From Balamuthia mandrillaris (Eukaryota > Discosea > Longamoebia > Balamuthiidae), in contig JAVKOQ010000065.1 of NCBI GenBank assembly GCA_031835245.1, positions 132,001-196,000 of the forward strand: 64,000 nt of DNA. The letters are read 5' to 3'. Shown piece by piece: positions 47,712 to 58,673 of this stretch (position 1 is the stretch's first letter; every line of letters begins with the position of its first letter). Below the pieces are notes generated by a model that ran no database searches, was not told the DNA's origin, and worked only from the letters and a program-made list of their open reading frames with translations. The position numbers were made by a program, and so were the translations under genes.

Positions 47712-48118
47712 CTCCCCTCTCTCTCTCTCCTTTCTTTCTTTTTCCTTCGCCTATTTTCATTGCATCTTTATCCAAATTTAATCTCCGCTGGCTGTCGAAT
47801 ATATCGAATAGATTATCGGGTCCACTATTTCTTGTCGATGTGGATATGCAGTGGAGACCAACGAACATTCCGAATTTTTCGATAACAGAGACAATTTATT
47901 GGGAAAGTGATTATTTTAATGCCCGAATTCAATTATCAATTGTTTTCTTTATTTTTGTCGACGCTGAGATGAAGTGGAGCAAAACGATTATTTCGACTTT
48001 GTCGATAATAATCCGTAATTGTTGCCCTGCGCAAACCAACCATTCGTAAGTTAACTTATTCGTAACTTAACTTTCTGCTTCTTTCTACTTCTTTGTGTTG
48101 GCAAAGAATTTAGGTGAA
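47712..48118. promoter_or_regulatory. Divergent kinase / Nudix promoter region
   Basis: AT-rich. GTCGAC at 47957-47962 and two one-base variants, TTGTCGAT at about 47834 and 48000. Tandem CGTAAGTTAACTT/CGTAACTTAACTT lies at about 48046-48072. No ORF of note. Confidence 0.45.
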
Positions 48119-48973
48119 ATGGAAGCAAGCAGAGGCAAGCAGGCCTACAGCGGGGCAGGCATCCTGCCCTTTGCCTTCAAAGACGGCGAGGCATGGTTCC
48201 TCCTCCACAAGAAGCGTGCGGGCAAGAAGGTGGGCTACCTTGTCGACTTTGGAGGCGCGCACGACAAGGAAGGAGACGCAGCCCTCTTGCATGCTTATGC
48301 GTCCTCCTTCACCAGCAAGGCCTCCTCCTCTCTCTTGTTGGAGGAAAGTTTATGCACCGCCGTGCGAGAGTTTTGCGAAGAGACGGCTGGACTGCTTGGA
48401 CCCCAACACCGAGAAGAAGGAGAAGGAGAAGCTGCAACAGCCGTTCGAGTTACCACCAACGAAGAAGCACAAAAGGGAGAACGAACGCAAAGAGCTATAG
48501 CGGCGATGCTGCACGAATTCTCCACAAATCGTCACCACATCCTTGTCGACAATAATTATGCTCCTGACATTCAGCACAACATCTCCTCGTTTTCTGCTGT
48601 GCCACACACAGTCGACACAAATTTTCCTTCAGCTCTTCAACACAATTACTCCTCCAATTGTCCTCAGCCAACCGATGTCGACACGAATTCTTCCCCCAGC
48701 AACGCTGCGCTGGAGACAGCGAAGAAGCTGTGGCGAATGGAAGGAATGCAGAGGGGATACGTGCTTTACGTGACGGAAATAGAACCTTTCGTCGAAGCGG
48801 AGGAGTTGAACAAAAGGTTTGGCGAGTGCTGTGTGGATAGACAGTGCGAGTTTTTGTGGGTGCCGTTGCGGGACCTGTTGGACAACAAGACGGAGCAACC
48901 TTTGTTCCCTCGCGTGGCGTTTTATGAAAAGAAGTTGAAGCAAGTATTGCTGGAGATATACGAGCTGCAATAG
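48119..48973 (+). CDS. Nudix-hydrolase-like protein with internal 22-residue repeats
   Basis: Intronless, 284 residues; start at the first ATG of the conserved region. The N-terminal half has a Nudix pattern (GAGILPFAFKDGEAWFLLHK, DFGGAHDKEGD, then AVREFCEETAGLLG, which fits the REUxEE core). Between the GG and the REFCEE helix there is an insertion of about 40 residues. Nudix enzymes cleave nucleoside-diphosphate-linked compounds; the substrate here cannot be told. After the Nudix box a spacer of about 75 residues contains three repeats of 22 residues whose codons begin GTCGAC, at 48545, 48611 and 48677, exactly 66 bp apart (VDNNYAPDIQHNISS, VDTNFPSALQHNYSS, VDTNSSPSNAA). A conserved C-terminal part (YVLYVTEIEPF, CEFLWVPLRDLL) follows. 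Confidence 0.75.
   Translation: MEASRGKQAYSGAGILPFAFKDGEAWFLLHKKRAGKKVGYLVDFGGAHDKEGDAALLHAYASSFTSKASSSLLLEESLCTAVREFCEETAGLLGPQHREEGEGEAATAVRVTTNEEAQKGERTQRAIAAMLHEFSTNRHHILVDNNYAPDIQHNISSFSAVPHTVDTNFPSALQHNYSSNCPQPTDVDTNSSPSNAALETAKKLWRMEGMQRGYVLYVTEIEPFVEAEELNKRFGECCVDRQCEFLWVPLRDLLDNKTEQPLFPRVAFYEKKLKQVLLEIYELQ
48545..48742 (+). repeat. Coding tandem repeat, three 66-bp units starting GTCGAC
   Basis: GTCGAC at 48545, 48611 and 48677. The first two units are similar over most of their length (PDIQHNISS / SALQHNYSS); the third diverges after its first residues. Confidence 0.6.
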
Positions 48974-49227
48974 ACACTACAAGGCTCTTAGGACAGGTCA
49001 CACACAAGACGTAATGCGAACAAACTTGAAATATACGCTCATTCATTTTCATTTGGTCCATGTGCGAAAGCACGAACATTATAAATGGGATAAAAAGGAG
49101 ATCAACAGGAATTAAATGGGTTGCCTGAGTTAAATGGACATGCCGAAATTAACGGGCGATAACCCAAAAAGAAAGCCAACAATCAAGCAGAGCAATAAGC
49201 TTTTCCTCGGGACAAAAACTGTGAAAG

Positions 49228-50701
49228 ATGGGGGTTAAAAGCCTCCTCTGCGTCTTCTTTCTCTTCCTTCTAACCGCTTCCTTTTCGCTCTCCAAGAAGC
49301 CAAGCGCTTCTTCCTCCTCCTCCCCCGCCTCCGAACTCGTCTCACTCGCTTGCAGCGACCTGCGACAGCATCTAGCCTCGTCCAACTCTCTGGGCTCCGT
49401 CCCTCTTACGGAACGCCTTTCCCTCAACACCTCCACTCTCGGTCTGGCCTTCTCCCCCTCCTCTTCCAACCTTCCAAAAGTGGGCGTGCTCTTGCGATCC
49501 AATTCCTCTTCCCTCTTTATGCGTCTAAAGCTGGAATGGATCGCGGAGTTGAACATGAACTTTTCGCAGTGGAACCTTCTTCCTCTTGACCTGCAAGAGG
49601 CACAACTGCTCAGCAAAATGGGGGAGGGCCAGGCCGTGTCTTCAGAGTGGAGCCGGGCTGAGGGGGTGCAAACTCCGAACGGCTTCCCTATGTTCGCTCG
49701 CATAGAAAATAGAGTTCTGTTCGAGAATGCGGCCAACCTGACCGTCACTTGGGATGCTTACGAGGAGCCTGAAAGGTTTTTGGTTCTCGGAGAGGAGGCG
49801 ACGCTCTCGCCTGGCGGGTTGAAGTTCACGACGAAGGTCGAGGGATGGAATTGGCAGTACATGGATTCGCTTTTGGTGATGAGGCTTGAAGTGACACATG
49901 GAGTTTCCTCGTATTCTCTTGTATTTGACAATAGTTACTTTCTCCTCCTCCCCTTCTCTGCTCTCTTCGAGCTGCCCCGCCCTTTTTTCACCCAGCCTGA
50001 CTTGCTTTACTTTCCTCGGGAACAGGAACAGGATTATTGGCTCAGGTAAATATAGCAGGCCAAGGGGAATTAGACTTTCTTCACCGCCACTGTTCTGACG
50101 GAGAGGCTAAGGTGATCTCTGGGTCAATCGTCAAACTTGCCAGCACAGCAGGCGTTTTATACGTTGACTTAGCCTTTCCTCGTTTTTCAGATTCTCTCAT
50201 GTAAGTTCACCTTTGTCACCTGATTATGCAATCGCCTTTTGTTGTTATTCTTGATGTTACCTTTGTTTTATGTTCTTCTTCTTGTTCTTCCCGTTCTCGT
50301 TCTCGTGCTTGTTCTTTCATGTTCTTGTTCTTGTGCTTCTTCTTCTTCTTCTTGTTCTTCTGCTGTTTTTTTGTTGGCCAGTATCTTACTATCAACCCTC
50401 CATCAAAAGATACGATCCAGACCTTGGAATAGTATTTGACTTTGGTGGGGATGGTGACGGTGACGGCGAAGATGGCGAGGATGGCTACACGGATGGCTAT
50501 ACCGATGGAGAAGACGGTGATGATGGAACGAATGACAGAGAGGACAAGGATGGAGAGGACGACGTCCTACCTTTGGCTCTTGGCCTCATTTTCGGTTTGC
50601 TCTTTGGGGTGGTCTTGTTGTTGGGCGGAGTGGTGTCGTTCTTGTGGTATAGGAGGTGGACTTCGAAACGAATAAACCACCAAAATGTTGTGACCTTTTG
50701 A
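49228..50701 (+). CDS. Type I membrane protein with novel ectodomain and Asp/Gly stalk
   Basis: A signal peptide (MGVKSLLCVFFLFLLTASFS) is followed by an ectodomain of about 290 residues rich in strands and possible N-glycosylation sites (for example LRSNSSSLF, AANLTVTWD). I do not recognise it. An acidic Asp/Gly stalk (GDGDGDGEDGEDGYTDGYTD and onward), one membrane helix (LPLALGLIFGLLFGVVLLLG) and a short basic tail follow. The first exon runs to about 49908 and the second from 50047 to about 50200 (VNIAGQGELDFLHRHC). The last exon begins near 50383 and ends at the TGA of 50701. The second splice junction does not join cleanly in the phases I tried, so the boundary near 50.2-50.4 kb is uncertain. 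Stalk and helix resemble those of the CAP genes, but the ectodomain does not. Confidence 0.65.
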
Positions 50702-50940
50702 ACAGGCCCAACAAGTCCTTTAGTTTCGATTTCTGTCTATGATATCGACAAAAATACTGATTTGCGTCGACAAAAAAGGATGACAAACATTTGGAGCTTG
50801 CAGTTCGACTCTGACTCGAATCATCCATTTTTTTGATGTTGCACGTTGAGTCCCCAGTTCGACTCCCAACCGCTCCACACTTCTTTTTTTTTTATTTAGA
50901 AAAAAATTTCTGATTTGAACAAAAGAAAAAAAGAGTGACC
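50702..50940 (+). promoter_or_regulatory. Promoter region with GTCGAC and B-box-like sequences
   Basis: GTCGAC at 50766-50771, preceded by a variant ATCGACAAAA at 50745. Two tRNA T-arm-like sequences, GCAGTTCGACTCTG (about 50799) and CCCAGTTCGACTCCC (about 50848), lie 50 bp apart. Confidence 0.4.
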
Positions 50941-51681
50941 ATGATGATGAGTGAAACGACCGCCCACCACCACCACCACCACGCGGAGAGCTCCGCTGTT
51001 TTGCCGTGGCCCTTGCACGTGTTGCCGTACGACGCGTGCTTGCACGTCTTCGCCTACCTCAACGCAGAGGAATTGCTCGCAGCACGTTTGGTTTGCTCCT
51101 TGTGGAAATCGATTGCTGATGACGGTTTGATTTTTGTGTGTTGAGTGTGAGAGAGAGAGAAGAGAGAGTGAGACGTGCAAGGCATGACCTTTTCGTTTGC
51201 TGCTCTTTTTTTTTTAAAAAGGACACGTTTGGAAACAACAATGCGCAGAGCCGCCTTCCGTCATGGCAAAACCGCCAAAGCGTCACTTGCCGCGCTTCTT
51301 CACGAATGTTTTGAAAACGAGCCACTGGAAGGAGTTATACAAAGAACTAGGTTTGTTCTTTCTTTTTTTTTTTTTTTTGAAGAGATAGAGAAGAGAGAGC
51401 GAGATACAGATAAAAAGAAAGAGAACCCGAGAAGTGCTGTCTCTCGTTCTGTTGTTCTTGTTCTTGTTGTTCTTCTTCTTCTTCTTGTTCTTCTTCTTGT
51501 TCTTCTTCTTCTTCTTCTTCTTCTTCTTGTTCTTGTTCTTCTTCTTCTTCTTCTTCTTCTTCTTCTTCTTCTTCTTCTTCTTCTTCTTCTTCTTCTTCTT
51601 CTTCTTCTTCTTCTTCTTCTTCTTCTTCTTCTACTGCTTCTTCTTCTCTTCGCCGCTTGTTTTGCTTCTGCTTGTTCTTCT

Positions 51682-51715
<34 letters not shown>

Positions 51716-52098
51716 GTGTCGCTTCCTCCGTCCTTCTGCTCTGTTCTCTTTCTTTCTTCCCTCGTTCCCTCTTTGCTCGATCTTATATTGTGCTTATAAT
51801 CTGTTTATTAGCTACCATTTCTAAAGACGATGCGTCTTTGGATAACTTTTGTCCGCTGCTAGCGGAAGGGCTCGAGGCCTCTTCTACCGATCACCCCACA
51901 CAAAGTATTGCACAAACGTTGGACCGGTGCGTTTCTTCTTTCTCCTTGCCGTGCTTTTTTGCATTATGCTAATCATTTTCGGGAGCACAGGAGAACGCAA
52001 ACGTTTTGGTCATCCAAAGGTTCTGCTGATATGGAAAGCAGCGAATTTCTTGTATACAGGTTTGCGTATCGCCTGAAATGGCGCCAACGTTGATACAC

Positions 52099-52154
<56 letters not shown>

Positions 52155-52340
52155 TTCTTTAAGAGCATTTTTGCTGAATTCTTCTGTAACAATGCATCTT
52201 TCAGATTGTTGCAGCCTATCTGTATCATTCGTGCCATTGATATCATTGTGTATCGTGCCGGCTATCAAATCGGGTTCGTTATTCTGTTCTCTCTTCTCTG
52301 TTTTCTTTTCCCATCTTTCTCTTGTCTTCTCCGTTGTTCG

Positions 52341-52378
<38 letters not shown>

Positions 52379-54312
52379 ATTTGCTGGGTTCGCTGACTAA
52401 AACCGACCTAAACAACAACAAAAACAAAGAATTCCAATGTATCCTCCGCAGAGCCTGCAGATATCAGTTGGGTTTGGTCCGAGACCGGAAGATATGCACT
52501 ATCGATCGCCTATATTTCCTGTCAAAAATACTTCAGGTACGTTATTTCTGCTTTTTCATTTCTTTTATTTCTCACTCTCCCTCTCTGTTCTATTCTTCTT
52601 CCTGCCTTTTTTGGGACTACTCTCATTCTTTTCTTGCTTTCTAAACAGAACCACAACATTTTCCACTCGAGCCAGAACTTGTATTCGGAGCTTATGTTCG
52701 CATTGTACGTTCGAGTGAATAGATTTTTATGAAAGTGTCACTGTTTGCTGATCTCCTCCTTTATTTTTTTTAAAGGATCTCTATGGCAGAGTTCAAACGC
52801 AGCCTGATGATGATCTATTTTATACAGTTCTCCAAGAAGTTAAAGCATCTGGAATTCCTTTTGGTACCATTTGTCATCTTTTTGATTTTGTTCTTTTTAT
52901 TGTTGTTTTTGTCATTGGTTTTTATTCGGGTCTTTCTAACGCAACTGAATTCATGGAAGGTCTTTTACATGAGAAGCAGATTCTTTGCAAGTCACTTATT
53001 CGTTTTGCGATAGCCCAAGAAAGTTTTCTTTCCAACTTATTGCATCCTCCACAACCGAAAACAGACTTTACCAAAGAAGCTATGGAAGCTGAGGATTACG
53101 AATCTGAAGAAGAGGAAGAAGAAGCAGAAGCAGAAGAAGAGATTGAGACAGAAGTTGAAGAGGAGGAACAAGATGAAGGATTAGAAGACGAAATGGAGTT
53201 ACCGAAAAATAAGGTGGAAGTAAGAAAAGAAATACCGAAAGACACTTTGCAGCAGATGTTGTCCAAGATTGCTGCTGCGTTCGTGGCTTCTAACGACGTA
53301 CATTCTTTTTCCGAACAACTCAGGTAACTTTTTTCTTGCTTTATTCCTTTTCTTCTTTCTTTGTCTTCTTTCGTGCTGCTAACACAAACCTCCCTATGCA
53401 AGCGATGTACTTCAAAGCCAACTGACTCCGTTGGTGGGCGCAGCATTTCAAGTCAAGAAGCGACAGCACCAATTTTTATCGCTACTGGAACAATTGCAAC
53501 TGAACGAGGCCAAACTACTCTACTTTTGTGCTAAGCCGGTTTGTACTTTTTCTGTTCAATCTTCTCATTGTTCTCTCACAACCTTTATCGTTCTTCTACT
53601 CTGTCTTATGTACCACTTGTTTAGAATGAACCATTACGTTCTACCGAAACTTTGGAAAACTTGAGAAAGTTGGGAGGCATAGAGTGGTTCACGCGCTTCC
53701 TCTTCGACCTTTTCCGACTTTCTCGATACAAGCTCAATCGACACGAAAGCGCTGCTCTTGTTGAAATCACCACGAACAAAGTCGATAAAAGAGAAGAGGC
53801 GGAGAACTTGACTCGACAATTGATCTATTCCCAAAAGGTTTGATTTTTTGGATTATTTATTTTCTTTGTCATGTTTACAATTTGCGAGCATCAATCCATT
53901 TCGTTCTCGCTCTTCTTCTCACTGTTCCTCTGCTCTCTGCGTTTCTCGTTCTCTATGCTTTTTAATTCATAATAGCTTACTTGCACGGAGGAGCTTGGAG
54001 ATTTTTTAGCAGACCGTGGTTTTATTGGCTTGGCTGCGGATGTTTATGTCCTTGCTCACGTTCACGACAAGGTAGTACAAGTGCTTTTTATTTTACTTCA
54101 AATTTTTTGTGTTACCATCTGTCTCTATTCCTTCACTTCCTTTGTTTGACGAAACTTTTTTTCCTTCTGTCTTCTCTTCTTTTGCTCTTTCTTCTATTGA
54201 TTTGCAGATATTGAGTAGTTTTGTGCAAGTTGAGGAATTTGAAACGCTGCTTCGATACTGCTCTTTCCGTCGTGACGTCGACTATGCAAAACTCTTGAAG
54301 GTATTTTCTTTA

Positions 54313-54363
<51 letters not shown>

Positions 54364-54718
54364 CTCATCTTCTTGTTTGTACAGTTGGTCAAAGAGAAGT
54401 GTTCCATTGGCAAAGTTTTAGAGTTTGCTTTGTTACTGCTTAGCAGACATTTATTGCCTTCAGACAATGTTTGTACTCTCTTTCTTCTATCTTCTTTTTT
54501 TGTGTTTTTTATAATAATGAAAAACCGCGACAGAGAGAGAGAGAATTCACGCTTTACTTTAGTTTTCTAACAAAAACGAAACAAAGGTTTTGGAAGTATT
54601 GGACATCCAATTGGGAGAAGGGGAATGGAACGTTGTCGAGAAGTTAACTCGTCTCCACCAACAACACACCAACAGCAACAACAATGGTGATGCTGATGAT
54701 AGCAGCAACACTGATTAA
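50941..54718 (+). CDS. F-box protein with discoidin-like segment
   Basis: About 14 exons. Exon 1 (50941 to about 51114) has a His run and an F-box (LPYDACLHVFAYLNAEELLA, RLVCSLWKSIAD), and exon 2 has the downstream WKELYKEL helix. Later exons read TFWSSKGSADMESSEFLVYR and LLQPICIIRAIDIIVYRAGY, then SLQISVGFGPRPEDMHYRSP. This pattern (a WSS-x-G-S block, a strand with ICIIRAIDI, then the arginine/tyrosine-rich strand) is like plant and protist F-box proteins with a discoidin-type sugar-binding fold. The C-terminal half is helical with an acidic tract (EEEEEEAEAEEEIETEVEEE), ending SNTD. A role as an SCF adaptor is likely, perhaps for glycan-bearing targets (inference). Introns carry TTC (51461-51645) and CT tracts (52338-52372, 54310-54362), and one GA tract. 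Confidence 0.72.
51461..51650 (+). repeat. TTC/TTG microsatellite in intron
   Basis: TTC runs with TTCTTG interruptions, sense-strand pyrimidine-rich, followed by a CT run at about 51686-51715. Confidence 0.92.
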
Positions 54719-54956
54719 ACACGAACCCGTAATAAATAGATTGCTGGCCAGCTTTCCGCTTCAATAAACGGACCGGAGGAAGAAGAACAAGCACTTAAGG
54801 CCAACTTTCCGAAGCCAGCTCAGGGCGAAGGCTTCCTTTTCCCCTCTCACCGAGGGGAGGAGGAGGCTCTAGTTTGTGGGCTTTGTCATACGTTGGGCGA
54901 CCTTTTCTTTATTCACAGAGAGTAAAGGTTGCCTGATCTCGCTTTCGCATCTCTCT

Positions 54957-55009
<53 letters not shown>

Positions 55010-55840
55010 TCTTTGGGAGCTTTGTCTCCTGTGGATGTGCTTGTGTGCGCTCATGTGTCACTCCTCCTTTTTTTTTTTTTTTGGAGGAGGAGGACGACGA
55101 GGCCACATGCTCTCCTTTCGTTCAGCATGCTGCAGGATGCGGAAGGGGTATTTTATTTTTGTTTTTTTTTTTTTGCAAGCACTAATGAAGAAGCACTCTA
55201 CGGTACCATAATCACCAGCGGGCGTGCCGAAGGAAGGGGTTAAAAAAAGGGGAAGAAAAAGAGATGGAAGGAGGAGGACCCTTTGGTGTAAAGCTTGGCA
55301 TCACGCCCGTCTCCGAGGCGCCGTTCTTTTCTTTAAAAAAAAAACCAAAAAAAAAAATTAAAAAAAAGGAGGAGGCGCCACACGGAAACCGAACAGCTCG
55401 GTGCTCGCCTTCTCTTCTCTCCTCTCCTCTCCTCTCCTCGCGGGGAGGAGGAAGGGAGGAAGGAAGGAGGCGATGTATGCTTTTCGTTTCGGCAAACTTT
55501 GGGGGAGGTCCCAGTTCGACTCTGGGAAGGGTCAATCATTTTGGTTCTTCTTAAAAGACTGCTATATATTCTTTATTGTGGTGACATGGTGTGTGCATGC
55601 AGCACCCACCTCAGCAAACCAAAAAGATTCCTTCGTCTTCTCCGCCGATGCTATAACGATTTGATTTTTTGTGGTGAGCACGTGCCTCCGATCATGATCG
55701 AAAAATATCAAACCTCCAATGGAAAATCATATGTTTGTCGACATTTTTCCATTTTTAGGTTCCAATTAATTTTAAAAAAAGAAAGAAAGGCAAAAGAAAA
55801 CCGAACAACAAAACCGAAACGACGACAGTGAAAAACAAAG
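54719..55840. other. Intergenic, 1.1 kb
   Basis: No gene supported. It contains AATAAA near 54763, a CT microsatellite (54957-55008), poly-T (55069-55082) and poly-A rich stretches (55335-55370). CCCAGTTCGACTCTGGG at about 55510-55526 is a perfect T-arm-like stem-loop but has no acceptor stem or anticodon arm around it. GTCGAC lies at 55737-55742, 99 bp upstream of the GT17 start. Confidence 0.45.
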
Positions 55841-57283
55841 ATGAAGAGGAGGCTTGTGGTGGGGGTTGTGCTGGTTGCAGCGCTGACGCTGCTATATTTC
55901 TTTATGTGGACGCCCACGGCCTCCAGAACCGTCATCGTGATGAAGGGCGCCGTCACCACGATACACTGGCAGCCCCTTCGGCGCGACTGCCAAGGGGAGA
56001 GCCTGGCCACCCTCATGAACTCGCTCGACTGGGCCAAGTACGAGAGCCTGGCCACCGACAGGCTGGACTACGACCTCTTCTCCGAGTTCATGGCGGAGCT
56101 GACGCCCTGGGCCGTCTCCGAGCCCACTGGGCCTCCTTTCAGGAACGCCCACGAGGGGCTGGCGGAGCGCACGGACTGCGCTCAGCCGGACGTCTCCCGC
56201 CTCTTCACAGGCCGCAAGCGGAGCAAGGTCCCCAAGCTCATCGACTTTGTGCCCTTTGGCTACGACATTGACGTGCTGGACGTGCACCTGCACGAGCTGC
56301 AGGAGGTGGTCGACCTGTTCGTCGTCTATGAGACCACGTGGACGCAACGGCCTCACCTCCACAAGCCCCTCTACGGGGCTTTGCTCCGCCATCGCTTCAA
56401 GCACCTCGAGCACAAGATCCTGTGGTTGATAGGGGATGATGCCGACCTCCTCCCCGTGGAGATGGAGATGAGCACTGGGCATGACAGTTGGGTGTTGGAG
56501 AACTCCATGCGCAAGGTGCCGATGCAGAAGTTCAAGAAATTGCTGCCCCACCTGCCGCAGTTCCAACCGGGAGCAGGAGGAGAGGACCCGTTGGAAGGAG
56601 CTCTTCTCACGGAGAACGACGGAGACGAAATATGGAAAGCTGAATACTTGATGCTGGTGAAACTATGTGAACTCCGGCCCAACATCAACTTTCCCATAGA
56701 CTCTGGCTCCATTCTCTTCAAGCACAGTTTTGACTTTGGGGAGTGGCTTTCGCCTGGAGACAATACCCTGCGTGGCAGCCACATGGACCGAAGCACGGTT
56801 GACCTCTTCAAACCTCATCTCGAGAAAGGATTGGTCATTCGGGCCAGACCGCCCCAGGCTCACATGCCGGTCGGCGCCTCCAACCATCTTTCCAGCTTTA
56901 TGACACCCATCAGCGGCGCTTTCAAAGAGCACGGAGGAGTGATAGAAGCTCCGGAGGACTCGCATCTGCCAAAGGAGTTGGTGGCAGCCGGCAAAGAGGG
57001 AAGGATCACGGTGGACACCATCCTGGACAATTTCGTGTTCGTGCAGTGCATTCAAACGAGACGATGGAAGGACACGCTGTCGCAGCGGGATACGGAGCGG
57101 CTGTACAACGAGGTCATTTTGAAGACGGTAAGAGAGAACAGGGAGAGGTATTGCTTTTTGTGGGGCAGAGAAGGAGAGGAGGGACGGGATGACTTTATGA
57201 ACAGGGCTGCTGCGAACTTGCCCGACATTTATCAGCGGCATTGTCATCGAAGTGTTGGTTCTGGCGTCAAAAAAAATTCTTAA
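55841..57283 (+). CDS. Glycosyltransferase family 17 (MGAT3-like)
   Basis: Intronless, 480 residues. An N-terminal signal-anchor (LVVGVVLVAALTLLYFFMWT) makes it a type II membrane protein, as expected of a Golgi glycosyltransferase. The family 17 core is clear: KLIDFVPFGYDIDVLDVHLH, then ELQEVVDLFVVYETTWTQR, and an acidic motif NDGDEIW that could be the metal/sugar-nucleotide site. The C-terminal region (DDFMNRAAANLPDIYQRHC) is ordinary. In animals GT17 is beta-1,4-mannosyl-glycoprotein GlcNAc-transferase (bisecting GlcNAc). The exact linkage made here is unknown. Codon use is GC-richer than its neighbours. GTCGAC lies 99 bp upstream. Confidence 0.85.
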   Translation: MKRRLVVGVVLVAALTLLYFFMWTPTASRTVIVMKGAVTTIHWQPLRRDCQGESLATLMNSLDWAKYESLATDRLDYDLFSEFMAELTPWAVSEPTGPPFRNAHEGLAERTDCAQPDVSRLFTGRKRSKVPKLIDFVPFGYDIDVLDVHLHELQEVVDLFVVYETTWTQRPHLHKPLYGALLRHRFKHLEHKILWLIGDDADLLPVEMEMSTGHDSWVLENSMRKVPMQKFKKLLPHLPQFQPGAGGEDPLEGALLTENDGDEIWKAEYLMLVKLCELRPNINFPIDSGSILFKHSFDFGEWLSPGDNTLRGSHMDRSTVDLFKPHLEKGLVIRARPPQAHMPVGASNHLSSFMTPISGAFKEHGGVIEAPEDSHLPKELVAAGKEGRITVDTILDNFVFVQCIQTRRWKDTLSQRDTERLYNEVILKTVRENRERYCFLWGREGEEGRDDFMNRAAANLPDIYQRHCHRSVGSGVKKNS

Positions 57284-57343
57284 GAGGTAGGAAAATAAAT
57301 AAAAGCAAGAACCGTCCCTTTCCCCGTGTTGTTTTTGTTTTTG

Positions 57344-58402
57344 TTATTCTTCTTGGTCTTGTTCTTCGTCTTCGTTTTCTTGTTCTGCTTCTTCGTGTTC
57401 TTGTTCTTCTTGTTCTTCTTGTTCTTCTTCTTCTTCTTCTTGTTCTTCTTGTTCTGCTTCTTCTTCTTCTTCTTCTTCTTGTTCTGCTTCTTCTTCTTCT
57501 TCTTCTTCTTCTTCTTCTTCTTCTTCTTCTTCTTCTTCTTCTTCTTCTTCTTCTTCTTCTTCTTCTTCTTCTTCTTCTTCTTCTTCTTCTTCTTCTTCTG
57601 CTTCTTCTGCTTCTCCTTGTTCGTCATATATTCCACAGTATGCTCTTTTCAACCATCGCATAATATCCGCATGTTGATTGATTGCAGCACCGCGTAAGGC
57701 ATCGTCGTCCCAAGGACATCCGTTTTTGATAGCCCATTGCACCACCAATTCCAAGTATCCATTCGAGGCAGCCCTTTCGCAGGTGTGCTCGTCCCAAGGG
57801 CATCCGTTTTCTCTGGCCCATTGCAGCACCTCCAAATGGCCGCTGTTTGCTGCTGCCGAACAAGTGTGCTCGTCCCAAGGACATCCATTCTCTCTTGCCC
57901 ATTTCAAAACGTTCAACTGGCCGTTCTGGGCAGCACCGCTGCACGTTGTGGTGTTCCAAGGAAAGCTGTTTGCCCTTAGCCATTTCAACACGAACAAAAA
58001 TGTCCCTTTTCTGCAGCCAAGCAGCAAGCATTTTCGGACGAGGGACACCCATTTGCTTTTGCCCATTCCAAAACGTCTCTATGGCCCGCCAACGCAGCAT
58101 AGAGGCGACCAATCCCAAGGACATCCAATTGTTCTCAACCATTGCAACACCTCTAAATGCCCACCCAAAGCAGCTTGAGCACAGGTTTGTTCACCCCAAG
58201 TACACCCGTTTTCTCTCGCCCATCTTCTTCATGGCCACCCATGGCATCATTGTTGCAAGTCCTTTGGTCCCAAGGGCACCCGTTCTCTCTTGCCTATTGC
58301 AATAATTCTAAATGTCCGCCACTGGCAGCGCTAGAACAAGTATTCTCGTCCCAAGGACTTCCCTTATCTCTGGCCCATATCAACATCTCCAAGTGCCCAT
58401 GA
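57344..58402 (-). pseudogene. Broken ankyrin-repeat gene ('GCPWD' type) with poly-Glu end
   Basis: The minus strand encodes ankyrin repeats of the kind GHLEVLQWARENGCPWDEHT, a type common in amoebae, algae and giant DNA viruses. The last part is one open frame from 58066 to 57344: three good repeats, then a poly-Glu tract of about 60 residues encoded by a GAA expansion. Upstream, up to 58402, the same repeat sequence continues but a TAG stands where Trp is expected (LLQ*ARENGCPWD). A further repeat is shortened, and the frame changes at least twice. I saw no obvious intron that would remove these. I read it as a decaying host gene copy; a functional short version from an internal start is possible. 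Confidence 0.6.
57360..57615 (+). repeat. TTC microsatellite with TTG/TGC interruptions
   Basis: About 70 TTC units between the GT17 stop and the ankyrin remnant, read as poly-Glu on the minus strand. Confidence 0.92.
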
Positions 58403-58673
58403 AGAGAAGAGAGAAGAGAGAAGAGAGAAGAGACGGAAGGGGCACATGTGCTTTCATTTATTTACAGCTGTGTTGTTGCTTTCAAATACTGAAAAAGGGT
58501 TTGTGTTGTGCGTGTTGTTGCATTAAAGTGTGCTTCTGCTTTAGCTCTCTCACTCCGCTTACTTGGAGCCCATTGTCTTCTTCAACGTCTTTTTCAACAT
58601 GGAGAGAGCGCCGCCTCCGCCGCCACCGCTGCTACTGCCCCCTCCTCTTCTTCTTCCTCCCTCTTCATACTCG

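Noticed and set aside
55510-55540. tRNA gene
   Set aside because: Only a T-arm-like hairpin; no matching acceptor strand, D-arm or anticodon arm upstream.
55892-56566. 224-codon minus-strand ORF within the GT17 gene
   Set aside because: Antisense shadow in GC-rich coding DNA; the plus frame has the GT17 motifs.
57241-57697. Poly-Leu, poly-Phe and poly-Lys ORFs downstream of GT17
   Set aside because: Shadow frames of the TTC tract.
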